Part shown: positions 1 to 8,249 of the stretch, piece by piece
Layout of the letters: the number at the start of each line of letters is the position of its first letter
How positions within the stretch are numbered: position 1 is the first letter of the stretch
Assembly (NCBI RefSeq): GCF_009258045.1
Contig: NZ_CP041166.1
Coordinates: 1,054,001 to 1,118,000, forward strand
Origin: Sulfurimonas xiamenensis
GTDB taxonomy: Bacteria; Campylobacterota; Campylobacteria; Campylobacterales; Sulfurimonadaceae
Reading direction: 5' to 3'
DNA length: 64,000 nt
Notes under the pieces: model-generated
Databases searched by the model: none
The model's input: only the letters and a program-made list of their open reading frames with translations
What the model was told of the DNA's origin: nothing
Translations under genes and position numbers: made by a program

Positions 1-897
1 TCCGTTTCCGATTGATACATTGTCACCGATAACTGAATTACTAAGTTTTACATCATCTTTTATCTTTACATGTTTACCAAGGACAACAGTCCCTAAAATT
101 TTAACAGAGGAGTTTAGATTGTACTCTTCATCACTGTATAAAATGCCCTCTGTATATTTTTTAACAATGCCGTTAAATTTAAAAGCGACTCTTTCGTTTA
201 AGATATCATCATATACTTCACGGTAACTCTCAGGGTTTCCTACATCTCTCCAATACCCCTCAAGATTATATCCCATCAAATCCACTCCCTTTTTCATAAG
301 CAAAGGGAAAAGATCTTTTGCAAAGTCAAAATTTTCTCCTTGCGGGATATACTCCAATATCTCAGGTTCAATAACATAGATGCCTGTATTTATCGTATCG
401 CTAAAAACTTCGCCCCAGCTTGGTTTTTCTAAAAATTTCTCTATGACATTATCTTCATTTGCTATAACTACACCAAATTGAAGCGGGTTTTCAACAGAAG
501 TGAGCCCTATGGAGAGTTTTGCTTTTCTTTGCTTATGAAACTCAAATATTTTTTCAAAATTAAAATCAGTAACCAAATCACCGCTTATAACGATAAAATT
601 CTCATCTCCGATATACTCCTCGGCCAGTTTTACAGCCCCCGCTGTTCCATAGTCATCATCAGGAACGACATAGGTTATTTTGATTCCAAACTCACTTCCG
701 TCGCCAAAATAGTTTTGAATGATCTCAGGTTTAAAATAGAGCAGAACAATAAACTCTGAAATCCCAAGATCTCTTAGCATTATCATAGTGTGTTCCATCA
801 TAGGTCTATTGACTATAGGCAACATCGGTTTTGGTCTTGAATGTGTTAAAGGTTGGATTCTTGTTCCAAATCCACCTGCCATTACTACTGCTTTCAT
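1..897 (-). CDS. Mannose-1-phosphate guanylyltransferase-like nucleotidyltransferase (3' part outside window)
   Basis: The first 299 codons are present and the frame runs off the left edge. The protein starts MKAVVMAGGFGTRIQPLTH, the nucleotide-binding signature of NTP transferases, with RPKPMLPI (sugar-nucleotide pyrophosphorylase motif) just after it. GYWRDVGNPESY lies near residue 220, and the visible end is the start of a left-handed beta-helix (NSSVKILGTVVLGKH, then SVIGDNVSIG). The likely reaction is activation of a sugar 1-phosphate with NTP, giving GDP-mannose or NDP-glucose. In related bacteria this domain is often fused to a phosphomannomutase domain, giving a protein of over 800 residues; whether that holds here cannot be seen. 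It lies 35 nt downstream of the glucan phosphorylase-like gene, so probably in one operon of storage and envelope sugar metabolism. Confidence 0.85.
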   Translation of the reverse strand, partial: MKAVVMAGGFGTRIQPLTHSRPKPMLPIVNRPMMEHTMIMLRDLGISEFIVLLYFKPEIIQNYFGDGSEFGIKITYVVPDDDYGTAGAVKLAEEYIGDENFIVISGDLVTDFNFEKIFEFHKQRKAKLSIGLTSVENPLQFGVVIANEDNVIEKFLEKPSWGEVFSDTINTGIYVIEPEILEYIPQGENFDFAKDLFPLLMKKGVDLMGYNLEGYWRDVGNPESYREVYDDILNERVAFKFNGIVKKYTEGILYSDEEYNLNSSVKILGTVVLGKHVKIKDDVKLSNSVIGDNVSIGNG

Positions 898-932
898 AAC
901 TACCTCTCTATTGATTTTATAAAATTTCTCTA

Positions 933-2576
933 CTACAAATTAAACATTTTTTCATAATATTCTGTCGCCATGCGAGCAGAATCAAACTCGATTTCTATAT
1001 CGCTCATAGCACTCTTCATAATATTTACCCACTCATGAGGGTTGTCATAATAAGTAGGAATAATGCTGTTTTCTAAAATATCCATCATATTTTTATTATC
1101 AAGTCTGTCTTGTTCAAAAAATGGCAATTCATAATCAACCGGAGTAATTGTAAAAGCATTTTTACCATCTTTTGCAAACTCTGGATGCCAGCCGTCATGA
1201 ATGGAAAAATGAATGGAGCCGTTCATACTTGCAGTCATTCCGCTTGTTCCGCTTGCTTCACGAGTAATTCTTGGTGTATTGAGCCAAACATCACTTCCCT
1301 GTTTTAAAAGTTTTGAGAGAGTAAGTTCATAACCGACTAAAACTGCCATATTTTTAAATTTATGGCTTATATGGACCAGTTCATTAAATATATCAATAGC
1401 TCCGGTATCAGTGGGATAAGGTTTTCCTGCCCAAATAACCTGAATAGGTCTTTGTGTATTTGTCATAAGTTTTACAAATCTCTCATAGTCATATTTAAGC
1501 AATCCCGGTCTTTTATATTCTGCAAATCTTCTTGCCCAGACAATTGTCAAAACTTCAGGATCAAACATTTTTCCCGTTTGATCCGCTACCATATCAAAAA
1601 GCACTTTTTTTAAGTGTTTTTTTCTGGCAAGCAGCTCATAATCTTCGTGTTCATCTAGTGCGCGAATAAGCGTTTTATCTGTCCAGTACTTTTTATTTTG
1701 CGCATTGGTTATAGAGATGATTTCACATCGATCCTCAACATCATTCCACATCTCATTTGCAACAATACCATGTATTTTTGAAACACCGTTTGCTATCTTA
1801 GCACCCTTAAGAGCGCCTATAGTAAGACTAAAATTATCGCTCTTTTTGCAACCGCTTATATTTCTGGCTGTATTGAGATCCAAACCGTTGAAAAATCCCA
1901 TCTCATATAAAAAGTTTATATTGTGAACCTCATTACCCGCGGTTTCGGGCGTATGGGTTGTAAATACAACATGTTTTTTTACCGTTTCTATATCACCAAA
2001 TCTATTATAAAGCTCATAAATAAGCGGGAGGGCATGTCCCTCATTCATATGATAAATATCTACTTTATGATTAATCGCCTCAAGCATTTTTGCGCCTCCA
2101 ATACCCAAAACAATCTCTTGCGCCACTCTTGTTTTCTCGTTTGCATCATAAAGCTTGTGTGTAATAGTTCTAGAGAGGTAATCATTTTCATAAATATCGG
2201 TAGAGAGCAAAATTATAGGAGCGGTACCAAAAACATCGCAGCGAAGCAAAAAACCCTTTATCATAACATCTTTATTGTCGACCTTTACGCTCACTTTTAC
2301 ATCGAGTTCTTCTAAAAAATAGTAAAATTTTCTTGTGTAGTGAGGCTTGAGGGTTCTATCTTCATTACGAAGTTGGTCATAGTAGCCAAAACTCCACAAA
2401 AGCCCTACTCCAACAACATTTTGCTTTAAGTCGTAAACACTTCTCATATGCGAACCTGCTAAAAAACCAAGCCCTCCCGAGTAGATTTTTAGCGACTGAT
2501 CAACTGCAAACTCCATAGAAAAATAAGCAACACTTTTTTTAAATTTTTCATTTATATCATATGAAAACAGATTCAT
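933..2576 (-). CDS. glgP: Alpha-glucan phosphorylase family protein (GT35), PLP lysine replaced
   Basis: 547 residues. Family motifs in order: YFSMEFAVDQSLKIYSGGLG near the N-terminus, YHMNEGHALPL, FTTHTPETAGNEVH, VWARRFAEYKRPGLL, DVWLNTPRITREASGTSG and a short C-terminus. This is the short glucan phosphorylase type, which releases glucose 1-phosphate from glycogen or starch. The lysine that binds pyridoxal phosphate in this family (GTGNMK or GTSGMK) is a threonine here (GTSGMT; reverse complement of about 1230-1262 reads gga-atg-act). The reaction may therefore differ from standard phosphorolysis. It lies 8 nt downstream of pgi, which would take glucose 6-phosphate into glycolysis, and the context supports glycogen turnover. 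The family is certain; the activity is not. Confidence 0.85.
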   Translation of the reverse strand: MNLFSYDINEKFKKSVAYFSMEFAVDQSLKIYSGGLGFLAGSHMRSVYDLKQNVVGVGLLWSFGYYDQLRNEDRTLKPHYTRKFYYFLEELDVKVSVKVDNKDVMIKGFLLRCDVFGTAPIILLSTDIYENDYLSRTITHKLYDANEKTRVAQEIVLGIGGAKMLEAINHKVDIYHMNEGHALPLIYELYNRFGDIETVKKHVVFTTHTPETAGNEVHNINFLYEMGFFNGLDLNTARNISGCKKSDNFSLTIGALKGAKIANGVSKIHGIVANEMWNDVEDRCEIISITNAQNKKYWTDKTLIRALDEHEDYELLARKKHLKKVLFDMVADQTGKMFDPEVLTIVWARRFAEYKRPGLLKYDYERFVKLMTNTQRPIQVIWAGKPYPTDTGAIDIFNELVHISHKFKNMAVLVGYELTLSKLLKQGSDVWLNTPRITREASGTSGMTASMNGSIHFSIHDGWHPEFAKDGKNAFTITPVDYELPFFEQDRLDNKNMMDILENSIIPTYYDNPHEWVNIMKSAMSDIEIEFDSARMATEYYEKMFNL

Positions 2577-2584
2577 TTTTTTCC

Positions 2585-3823
2585 TTATACTTTTTTTGAT
2601 AAATTACTATAAAGTATCTTTTTACCACACTCAACGCCATTTTGATTATATGTATCTATTTTAAGCATAGAACCTACAAGCGAGGTAAGCAGTTCAAAAT
2701 ATATAATAAGTATACCTATATTCTCTTCATTTATAATATCAAGTTTTATAAAATCGGTATTTATGCCAAACTCTTCAACACTCTGCATCACAGCTTTGCA
2801 TTGTGCATTTATCAGCTCTGAGAAATTTTTGCCATTTACAAAATTTGTTTTTTCTATATACTCCAAGGTAATATCTGCGATGGCAATATCATCTTGAAAA
2901 TTTTCAACGGCTATAAAAGTTAAAGTTTTATCTCTTTGACCTTCGATTATAAGCTGTAAAAACGAGTGCTGATCCGTTGCACCGATAATTCCAATAGGAG
3001 TTAGCCCAACATGTTCGCCATTAACATCAATCTTGCCCAGAGATTCGCCCCACAGCTGAACATACCATTTGTTAAAATTCTCTAAAGAGTCTGCATATGA
3101 GAATAAAACATTAATGCTTAAACTTTTCGAATTTTTATAAAAAAAGTATGCTTTTTCTAAAAGATGTTTCTCTTTTTTGTCAAAAAATCGTTCTATAAAA
3201 TTTGCAGCTCCTCGCAAAATAGCTTCTACATCATAACCTGCAAAATGAAGCACTACAACACCAACGGCACTCAGTACAGAAAAACGCCCTCCCACATTAT
3301 GCGGAATATAAAATGTCTTAAGCTTATGGTGCAATGCAAATTTACTCAAATCAGAATTGTTATCTGTAATGGCAAAAACACGATGATTGTCTTTTACATC
3401 CAAATCAAGCGCAAAGTGATGAAGAAGTGTTTTAAAAATAGAAGTTGTCTCAATAGTTGAACCTGATTTAGAGATAATAAAAAAAGCTGCTTCAGCAGGG
3501 CGTATTTTTTGTATTTGAGAGAGAATTGTCAAGGGATCTGAGTTTTCAAAAAACAGAATCTCTTTTGCAGCTTTATTTACAGGACGAAGTATGGAGTCTA
3601 TGGCTTTAATGCCAAGTGATGAACCACCGATACCGATAACAACTATCTGACTAAACCTGCTGGTATCTATATCTTTGGCATCCTCTAAAACTTCAAGTGA
3701 TCTTCTGGGAAGTTTATAATACCCCACCTTCTCACTCTGCATCTCCTCTTGCAGCGATAAAAAAGCTCTCTGCACTACATTATTGGGAGCAGATGCCTCA
3801 AAATTATTTAAAAAAGTTATCAT
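2585..3823 (-). CDS. pgi: Glucose-6-phosphate isomerase
   Basis: 412 residues, one of the shorter bacterial forms. It interconverts glucose 6-phosphate and fructose 6-phosphate in the cytoplasm. Visible motifs are VVIGIGGSSLGIKAI near residue 63, the phosphate-binding SKSGSTIETTSIF near residue 118, WGESLGKIDVNGEHVGLTP with the catalytic glutamate near residue 258, and a C-terminal part ending YNQNGVECGKK with the catalytic lysine region. It lies between pyk, 66 nt upstream, and the glucan phosphorylase homologue, 8 nt downstream, in a minus-strand carbon-metabolism cluster. In chemolithotrophic relatives such enzymes work mainly in gluconeogenesis and glycogen storage. Confidence 0.93.
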   Translation of the reverse strand: MITFLNNFEASAPNNVVQRAFLSLQEEMQSEKVGYYKLPRRSLEVLEDAKDIDTSRFSQIVVIGIGGSSLGIKAIDSILRPVNKAAKEILFFENSDPLTILSQIQKIRPAEAAFFIISKSGSTIETTSIFKTLLHHFALDLDVKDNHRVFAITDNNSDLSKFALHHKLKTFYIPHNVGGRFSVLSAVGVVVLHFAGYDVEAILRGAANFIERFFDKKEKHLLEKAYFFYKNSKSLSINVLFSYADSLENFNKWYVQLWGESLGKIDVNGEHVGLTPIGIIGATDQHSFLQLIIEGQRDKTLTFIAVENFQDDIAIADITLEYIEKTNFVNGKNFSELINAQCKAVMQSVEEFGINTDFIKLDIINEENIGILIIYFELLTSLVGSMLKIDTYNQNGVECGKKILYSNLSKKV

Positions 3824-3889
3824 TTTTTCTACCTTGATTTTTATAATACTATCAATATTATGTGAAACAAAAGTGAAACATAGAACACT

Positions 3890-5359
3890 CTATTTCCATT
3901 CAAAACTATGGTTGTAAAGTAGTTTGTTTTTACGAAAAACCATATCCATCTGCAGAAGAATTGTCCTAAGAATCTTAATCGTCTCAAGAGCATATTCCCC
4001 TTTATTGAGCATAACACATTCAGCTTTATGGGCAAATGAAACATCAGAGATCTCAGCACGACTCGGAAGATTTGTTTTCATCTTGCTCTCGAGTACTTGA
4101 GTTGCAAGTATTACAGGAATATGCGCAGCAGTGCAAAGATCAAGAATCTCCTCTTGTATATATGCCAAATTCTCAAACCCGATCTCTATAGCAAGATCAC
4201 CTCGTGCTATCATAATGGCTGCACGCTCATACTCTATAAGGGCTTCAAGAATTGAGGGGAGATTTTGCACCCCTTTTTTTGTCTCTATTTTAGCAACAAT
4301 TCCAATTTTGTCTTTTTTGCCCAACCGTTCAAGCTCTTCTATAAGCATTCGAACATCATCTGCACCTTGCACAAAAGATATTCCTATGATATCTGCATAT
4401 TCACAAATAAAAGGGAGTATCTCTTTGTCATGTTCGCTTATTGCAGCAAGAGAAATATCGCTGTTTGGGAGATTGATCCCCTTCTCATCTTTTATTTTAC
4501 TGCCTTTTTTACTGTTTGTAAGAACGCGGCACACAATATCTTCACCCTCTATCTCTTCTATGACCATCTGGATTTTTCCATCATCGATAAAAACATGATC
4601 CCCAACAGAGGTGATACTGCCGAGCTTTTCAAGCGTGCAGCCAATTATGGCGCTGTAGCGATTTTTTTTGTCATGAAACGCTTGTGAGAGAGACGACTGA
4701 ATCAAGACATATTCATTATAAAATACTTTTATTTTTTTATCTCTATCCGCCTCTCTTAAAGAGGTTCTTATTTTGGGTCCTGCAAGATCTACATATACTT
4801 TAAGCTCTTTATCTTCTGATTGAGCATTTTTGATTGATTTTGCCATATCTTTCCATGCTTTAGGATTATCATGCGCGGTATTAATACGAAAAAGATGCAC
4901 TCCCTCGCGTGAGAGGTTGCTAAAGTAATCCTTATCTTCCTCATAGTTTGAATCAACAGTAATCATAATTTTTGTTTTGTCATCTGAATTAGAAAAAAGT
5001 GTAGCATTTTTATCCATAATTGCATGCGAATCTTCATAGCTCATATATGCATCGCCAAGTTCAAGTTCACGATCGAGTGCAAGAGAGAGCATTCTTAGTG
5101 CGACAATAACGCTTGCTTCTATATGTGCTTGTGAACGACCAAAAGAGGAGAGACCCACTCTTGTCAAGTTGTCTTGAAGCAGTGAGTAGTCATATTTTCT
5201 AAGGTTGAGATACTGCTTCATATTTAATAGAGAAACATTTTTTATCTGCGGATCTATACCATAGTTAAGTTTCTCTTTAAGCTCAAGCAAATTCTCAAGC
5301 AACTCTGATAAAAAAGCCTGATTTAAACCATTTTTATATTTTGTCTGCGCTGTGTTCAT
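3890..5359 (-). CDS. pyk: Pyruvate kinase, short form with N-terminal extension
   Basis: 489 residues. About 130 unrecognised residues come first, then the TIM-barrel core: KIMITVDSN, LFRINTAHDNP, VYVDLAGPKIRTSL, FIDDGKIQM (B domain), IGISFVQGADDVRML, KIGIVAKIETKKGV, AIMIARGDLAIEIG and PVILATQVLESK with PSRAEISDV. These carry the phosphoenolpyruvate, Mg2+ and K+ sites. The protein stops shortly after the barrel, so the C-terminal allosteric domain of ordinary pyruvate kinases is missing, and the N-terminal extension replaces it in length only. It transfers phosphate from PEP to ADP. Its start overlaps the end of the flavoprotein gene by 4 nt, so the two are translationally coupled. Confidence 0.88.
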   Translation of the reverse strand: MNTAQTKYKNGLNQAFLSELLENLLELKEKLNYGIDPQIKNVSLLNMKQYLNLRKYDYSLLQDNLTRVGLSSFGRSQAHIEASVIVALRMLSLALDRELELGDAYMSYEDSHAIMDKNATLFSNSDDKTKIMITVDSNYEEDKDYFSNLSREGVHLFRINTAHDNPKAWKDMAKSIKNAQSEDKELKVYVDLAGPKIRTSLREADRDKKIKVFYNEYVLIQSSLSQAFHDKKNRYSAIIGCTLEKLGSITSVGDHVFIDDGKIQMVIEEIEGEDIVCRVLTNSKKGSKIKDEKGINLPNSDISLAAISEHDKEILPFICEYADIIGISFVQGADDVRMLIEELERLGKKDKIGIVAKIETKKGVQNLPSILEALIEYERAAIMIARGDLAIEIGFENLAYIQEEILDLCTAAHIPVILATQVLESKMKTNLPSRAEISDVSFAHKAECVMLNKGEYALETIKILRTILLQMDMVFRKNKLLYNHSFEWK

Positions 5360-6714
5360 TGGAATCTTGCTTGAATAATCTGCTCTGCAGCTTTGATAAT
5401 CGGATATGTAGTCGGAGCGGCTGTAAGCAGTGGCTGCGTTGCGACCTGCAAAGAGACAAGATGGTGGGCGCTTAGCTCTGTTTCAATTGCCAAGCCTATG
5501 ATATTAATCACCTCTCCCGCCTCTTTATCTCCTATGACTTGTCCTCCAATAATCTGACCGCTGCTTCTAATAGCTATAAGCTTGACCGACTGCTTAGAAG
5601 CGTCGGGAATGGTTCCGGGATGACGATTGAGCCCTTGGAAATACCCTACTGTATAATCAATATTCTCTTTTTTAGCACGATCTTCAGTAACTCCCGCGCT
5701 TGCAAATGCCCGATTACCAATCATTGTTGAGAAAATAGCAATGGTGCCGTTAAACCCTTTGAGATATTGAAGTCCATAAAGTGAACTTCCTGCTACTCTA
5801 GCTTCAGATGCAGATGTAGAAGCAAGCATCACCTTTGAAGGATCGCGGGTGATAAAATCTCGACGGCCGCAGCAGTCGCCAACGGCGAATATATCCTTAT
5901 TTTTGGTGCGCATATACTCATCCACCCATATTCCGCCATAATGAGCAAGTTTTAATCCGGCATTTTTTGCAAGCTGCGTATTTGGCTGGTATCCCGTAGC
6001 TAAAATAATAACATCGCCATCTATGCGACCTCCATCACAAAGCTCTATACCCTCTGCCAAACTCCCGGATTGTACGATGCGAGATGCATATTGTCCCAAA
6101 ACAAGTTCAATCCCCATCTCTTGCATAATCTTTTCCGCCTCAATTGCCATATCAACATCAAAAGAACCGGCTAAAATATGTCTTCCTCCCACAATAGTTA
6201 CATCTTTTCCTATAGAGCGCAGTTCTGTCGCCATCTCTACACCGATAAATCCGGTACCTATAATAATAACCTTTTGCTTATCTTCAAGATAATCTTTTAA
6301 TTGATCAATTTTTTCTTTGCATTTTTGGATTGTAAAAACATTTTTTAGATGCAAGGCATCCTCAAAACTTTTGTGAACAAAAGGAGTAGAACCGGTAGCA
6401 AAAACAAGTTTATCAAATGTAATTTTATGACTGTTTGCATAGAGTGTTTTAGATTCAATATCGACAGAAGTTGCCGTATCGGTGATAATAGTAGTCTTTT
6501 CTGCCACCGCTGGCGAAAAAGGCATAATATTTTTACTGCTCTGTGCGAGTGTTTTGCCAAAAATATAGGGAATCCCGCAAGGAACAAGAGATATCTCATC
6601 CTCTTTAATAAGAGTGATTTTTTTATCAGGATAATTTTGCAAAGCGGTAGAGACTGTAACTAGAGCAGCGGGTCCACCTCCTAAAACCAATATATCTGTG
6701 TCAATAAGCTTCAT
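5356..6714 (-). CDS. FAD-dependent pyridine nucleotide-disulfide oxidoreductase (CoA-disulfide reductase / NADH oxidase type)
   Basis: 452 residues. DILVLGGGPAALVTVSTAL at the N-terminus is the FAD-binding motif. SLVPCGIPYIFG near residue 44 carries the single redox cysteine typical of CoA-disulfide reductases, NADH oxidases and persulfide reductases. VIIIGTGFIGVEMATELRSIG near residue 148 is the NAD(P)H-binding motif, and DIFAVGDCC near residue 273 closes the FAD site. The dimerisation domain follows. The family reduces CoA disulfide, polysulfide, persulfide or O2 with NAD(P)H, and the substrate cannot be told from sequence. In a sulfur-oxidising relative, handling sulfane sulfur is plausible. 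It is the first gene of the minus-strand run and is divergent from zupT. Confidence 0.85.
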   Translation of the reverse strand: MKLIDTDILVLGGGPAALVTVSTALQNYPDKKITLIKEDEISLVPCGIPYIFGKTLAQSSKNIMPFSPAVAEKTTIITDTATSVDIESKTLYANSHKITFDKLVFATGSTPFVHKSFEDALHLKNVFTIQKCKEKIDQLKDYLEDKQKVIIIGTGFIGVEMATELRSIGKDVTIVGGRHILAGSFDVDMAIEAEKIMQEMGIELVLGQYASRIVQSGSLAEGIELCDGGRIDGDVIILATGYQPNTQLAKNAGLKLAHYGGIWVDEYMRTKNKDIFAVGDCCGRRDFITRDPSKVMLASTSASEARVAGSSLYGLQYLKGFNGTIAIFSTMIGNRAFASAGVTEDRAKKENIDYTVGYFQGLNRHPGTIPDASKQSVKLIAIRSSGQIIGGQVIGDKEAGEVINIIGLAIETELSAHHLVSLQVATQPLLTAAPTTYPIIKAAEQIIQARFQ

Positions 6715-6822
6715 ATCTTTTCCTTGTCTGTTTTTAGTGTATTCGCATAAGTGTACATCAATAAAATTACAATGAAGTAACTTAAACTTAAATATTAAAG
6801 TAGCAATTTATTTTTAAAATCA

Positions 6823-6828
6823 TATAAT
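6823..6828 (+). promoter_or_regulatory. -10 box directly before zupT
   Basis: TATAAT lies only 6 nt before the zupT ATG, with TAGCAA 16 nt upstream of it as a weak -35. No purine-rich ribosome binding site lies between. If the box is used, transcription would begin at or beside the start codon, giving a leaderless mRNA. Confidence 0.4.
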
Positions 6829-6834
6829 CTCGCC

Positions 6835-7680
6835 ATGCAGGATTTATCACTTGAAACTTTTTTATTTGCTTTTGCTCTGACTCTATTTGCAGGGCTTTCT
6901 ACATCAATCGGTGCCGTTTTGGCATTCTTTTCAAAAAGCAAAAACTATACTATTTTATCCATAGGGATGGGATTTTCCGCAGGTGTGATGATCTATGTCT
7001 CTTTTATGGAAATTTTAAATAAATCCAAAGACTCATTTACAGAACTCTACTCAAGTGAAATAACAGGAGAATCTTTGACTCTTTTGTGTTTTTTTGCCGG
7101 TATTGCTCTTAGCGCATTTATAGATAAAATGATTCCCGAAGATGTAAATCCACATGAGACAAGAAGCAATAGTGAACTTCTAGAGCTAAAACCGGAAGCT
7201 GAAAATTTTGTTTTACGAAATTCTAAACTTAAAAGAACTGGGATTTTTACAGCACTCGCCATAGGTATACACAACTTTCCGGAGGGTTTTGCTACTTTTG
7301 TATCAGCGCTTGAGAGCCCAAGCATAGGTATTACCATAGCATTTGCGATTGCGATTCACAATATACCTGAGGGCATGGCGGTATCTCTGCCTATATATCA
7401 TGCAACAGGCAATAAAAAAAGTGCATTTTGGTATGCGACTCTCTCAGGCTTAGCAGAACCAATAGGTGCGCTTGTAGGCTTTTTTCTGCTTTTTCCTTTT
7501 ATGGGAGAAGCTACACTTGGCATAACTTTTGCAATGGTTGCCGGAATAATGATTTACATATCTTTTGATGAACTTCTGCCTGCTGCAAGAGTCTATGGAA
7601 ATGCACATACAACGATTGGAGGGATAACTCTTGGTATGCTGGTTATGGCAATAAGTCTCATTGGGTTTAAACTGGTATAG
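6835..7680 (+). CDS. zupT: ZIP-family zinc/divalent metal transporter ZupT
   Basis: 281 residues with about eight membrane segments. The metal-binding ZIP helices are clear: AIGIHNFPEGFATFVSAL near residue 144 and AIAIHNIPEGMAVSLPIY near residue 177, each with the HN-PEG metal site, followed by LSGLAEPIGALVGFFLL. The loop around residues 100-130 is long and charged, as usual. It imports zinc and probably iron, cobalt or manganese across the inner membrane. An RNase H-like gene follows after 2 nt, suggesting cotranscription. The start is the first ATG after a TATAAT box and has no visible ribosome binding site. Confidence 0.92.
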   Translation: MQDLSLETFLFAFALTLFAGLSTSIGAVLAFFSKSKNYTILSIGMGFSAGVMIYVSFMEILNKSKDSFTELYSSEITGESLTLLCFFAGIALSAFIDKMIPEDVNPHETRSNSELLELKPEAENFVLRNSKLKRTGIFTALAIGIHNFPEGFATFVSALESPSIGITIAFAIAIHNIPEGMAVSLPIYHATGNKKSAFWYATLSGLAEPIGALVGFFLLFPFMGEATLGITFAMVAGIMIYISFDELLPAARVYGNAHTTIGGITLGMLVMAISLIGFKLV

Positions 7681-7682
7681 TT

Positions 7683-8171
7683 ATGTATGTCGATATAAAT
7701 AAGCCTACCCTCTTCCTCTTTACCGATGCCAGTGTTGATCCTCAAACAAAAGTTGGTTATGGTGCATACCTGCTTTTAGGCGAATTTGAGCTTGAAGCAC
7801 CTCTTGAAAAATTAAAAATCAAAGTTAAAAGATTTAAAGAGACAAACTCTTCAAAGTTAGAGCTTGAGACTTTTTTATGGGCTTTGGAGAAACTGCCGAC
7901 AAAAAACTCCAAGATAATAGTCTATACAGACTGTCAAAATATTATCAATCTAAGAAACAGAGAAGAGAAGATCAAAAAAAACCACTACATGACAAGAAGA
8001 GGCACGCTTATAAAAAACCACGCACTTTACAGAAAGTTTTATGAGCTCACAGACCTTTATGAGTGTGATTTCATCAAAGTAAAAGGGCATAAAAAGAACG
8101 AAGACAAAGATGAAATAGACAACTACTTCACTCTGGTAGACAGAGCAGCAAGAGAGGCGCTTAGAAAGTAA
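7683..8171 (+). CDS. RNase H-like protein
   Basis: 162 residues. The RNase H fold is indicated by four acidic positions in order: LFTDASVDP (first Asp), KLELETFLWALEKL (Glu in the helix), IIVYTDCQNI (second Asp) and FTLVDRAAREAL (last Asp). It resembles divergent RNase HI relatives known in Campylobacterota rather than the canonical rnhA, whose basic handle is missing; KVKGHKKN may take the place of the loop histidine region. It probably cuts RNA in RNA-DNA hybrids. It starts 2 nt after zupT and is followed by a terminator-like hairpin. Confidence 0.7.
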   Translation: MYVDINKPTLFLFTDASVDPQTKVGYGAYLLLGEFELEAPLEKLKIKVKRFKETNSSKLELETFLWALEKLPTKNSKIIVYTDCQNIINLRNREEKIKKNHYMTRRGTLIKNHALYRKFYELTDLYECDFIKVKGHKKNEDKDEIDNYFTLVDRAAREALRK

Positions 8172-8187
8172 AAACAGAGCAAAACAA

Positions 8188-8221
8188 GAGTTTAATTTAG
8201 TTTTTGCTAAACTCCTTTTTA
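8188..8221 (+). terminator. Rho-independent terminator-like hairpin
   Basis: GAGTTTA (8188-8194) pairs with TAAACTC (8208-8214), and the stem is followed by CTTTTTAT. It lies between the RNase H-like gene and the restriction-modification gene and separates their transcripts. The 7 bp stem is A/T rich, so termination may be partial. Confidence 0.5.
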
Positions 8222-8249
8222 TGCAATACGCAGCAAGGAAAAACATCTT

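Noticed and set aside
4131-4598. 155-codon frame opposite pyk, and a second one at 4265-4687
   Set aside because: Antisense to well-kept pyruvate kinase motifs; low-complexity Ser/Ile-rich translation.
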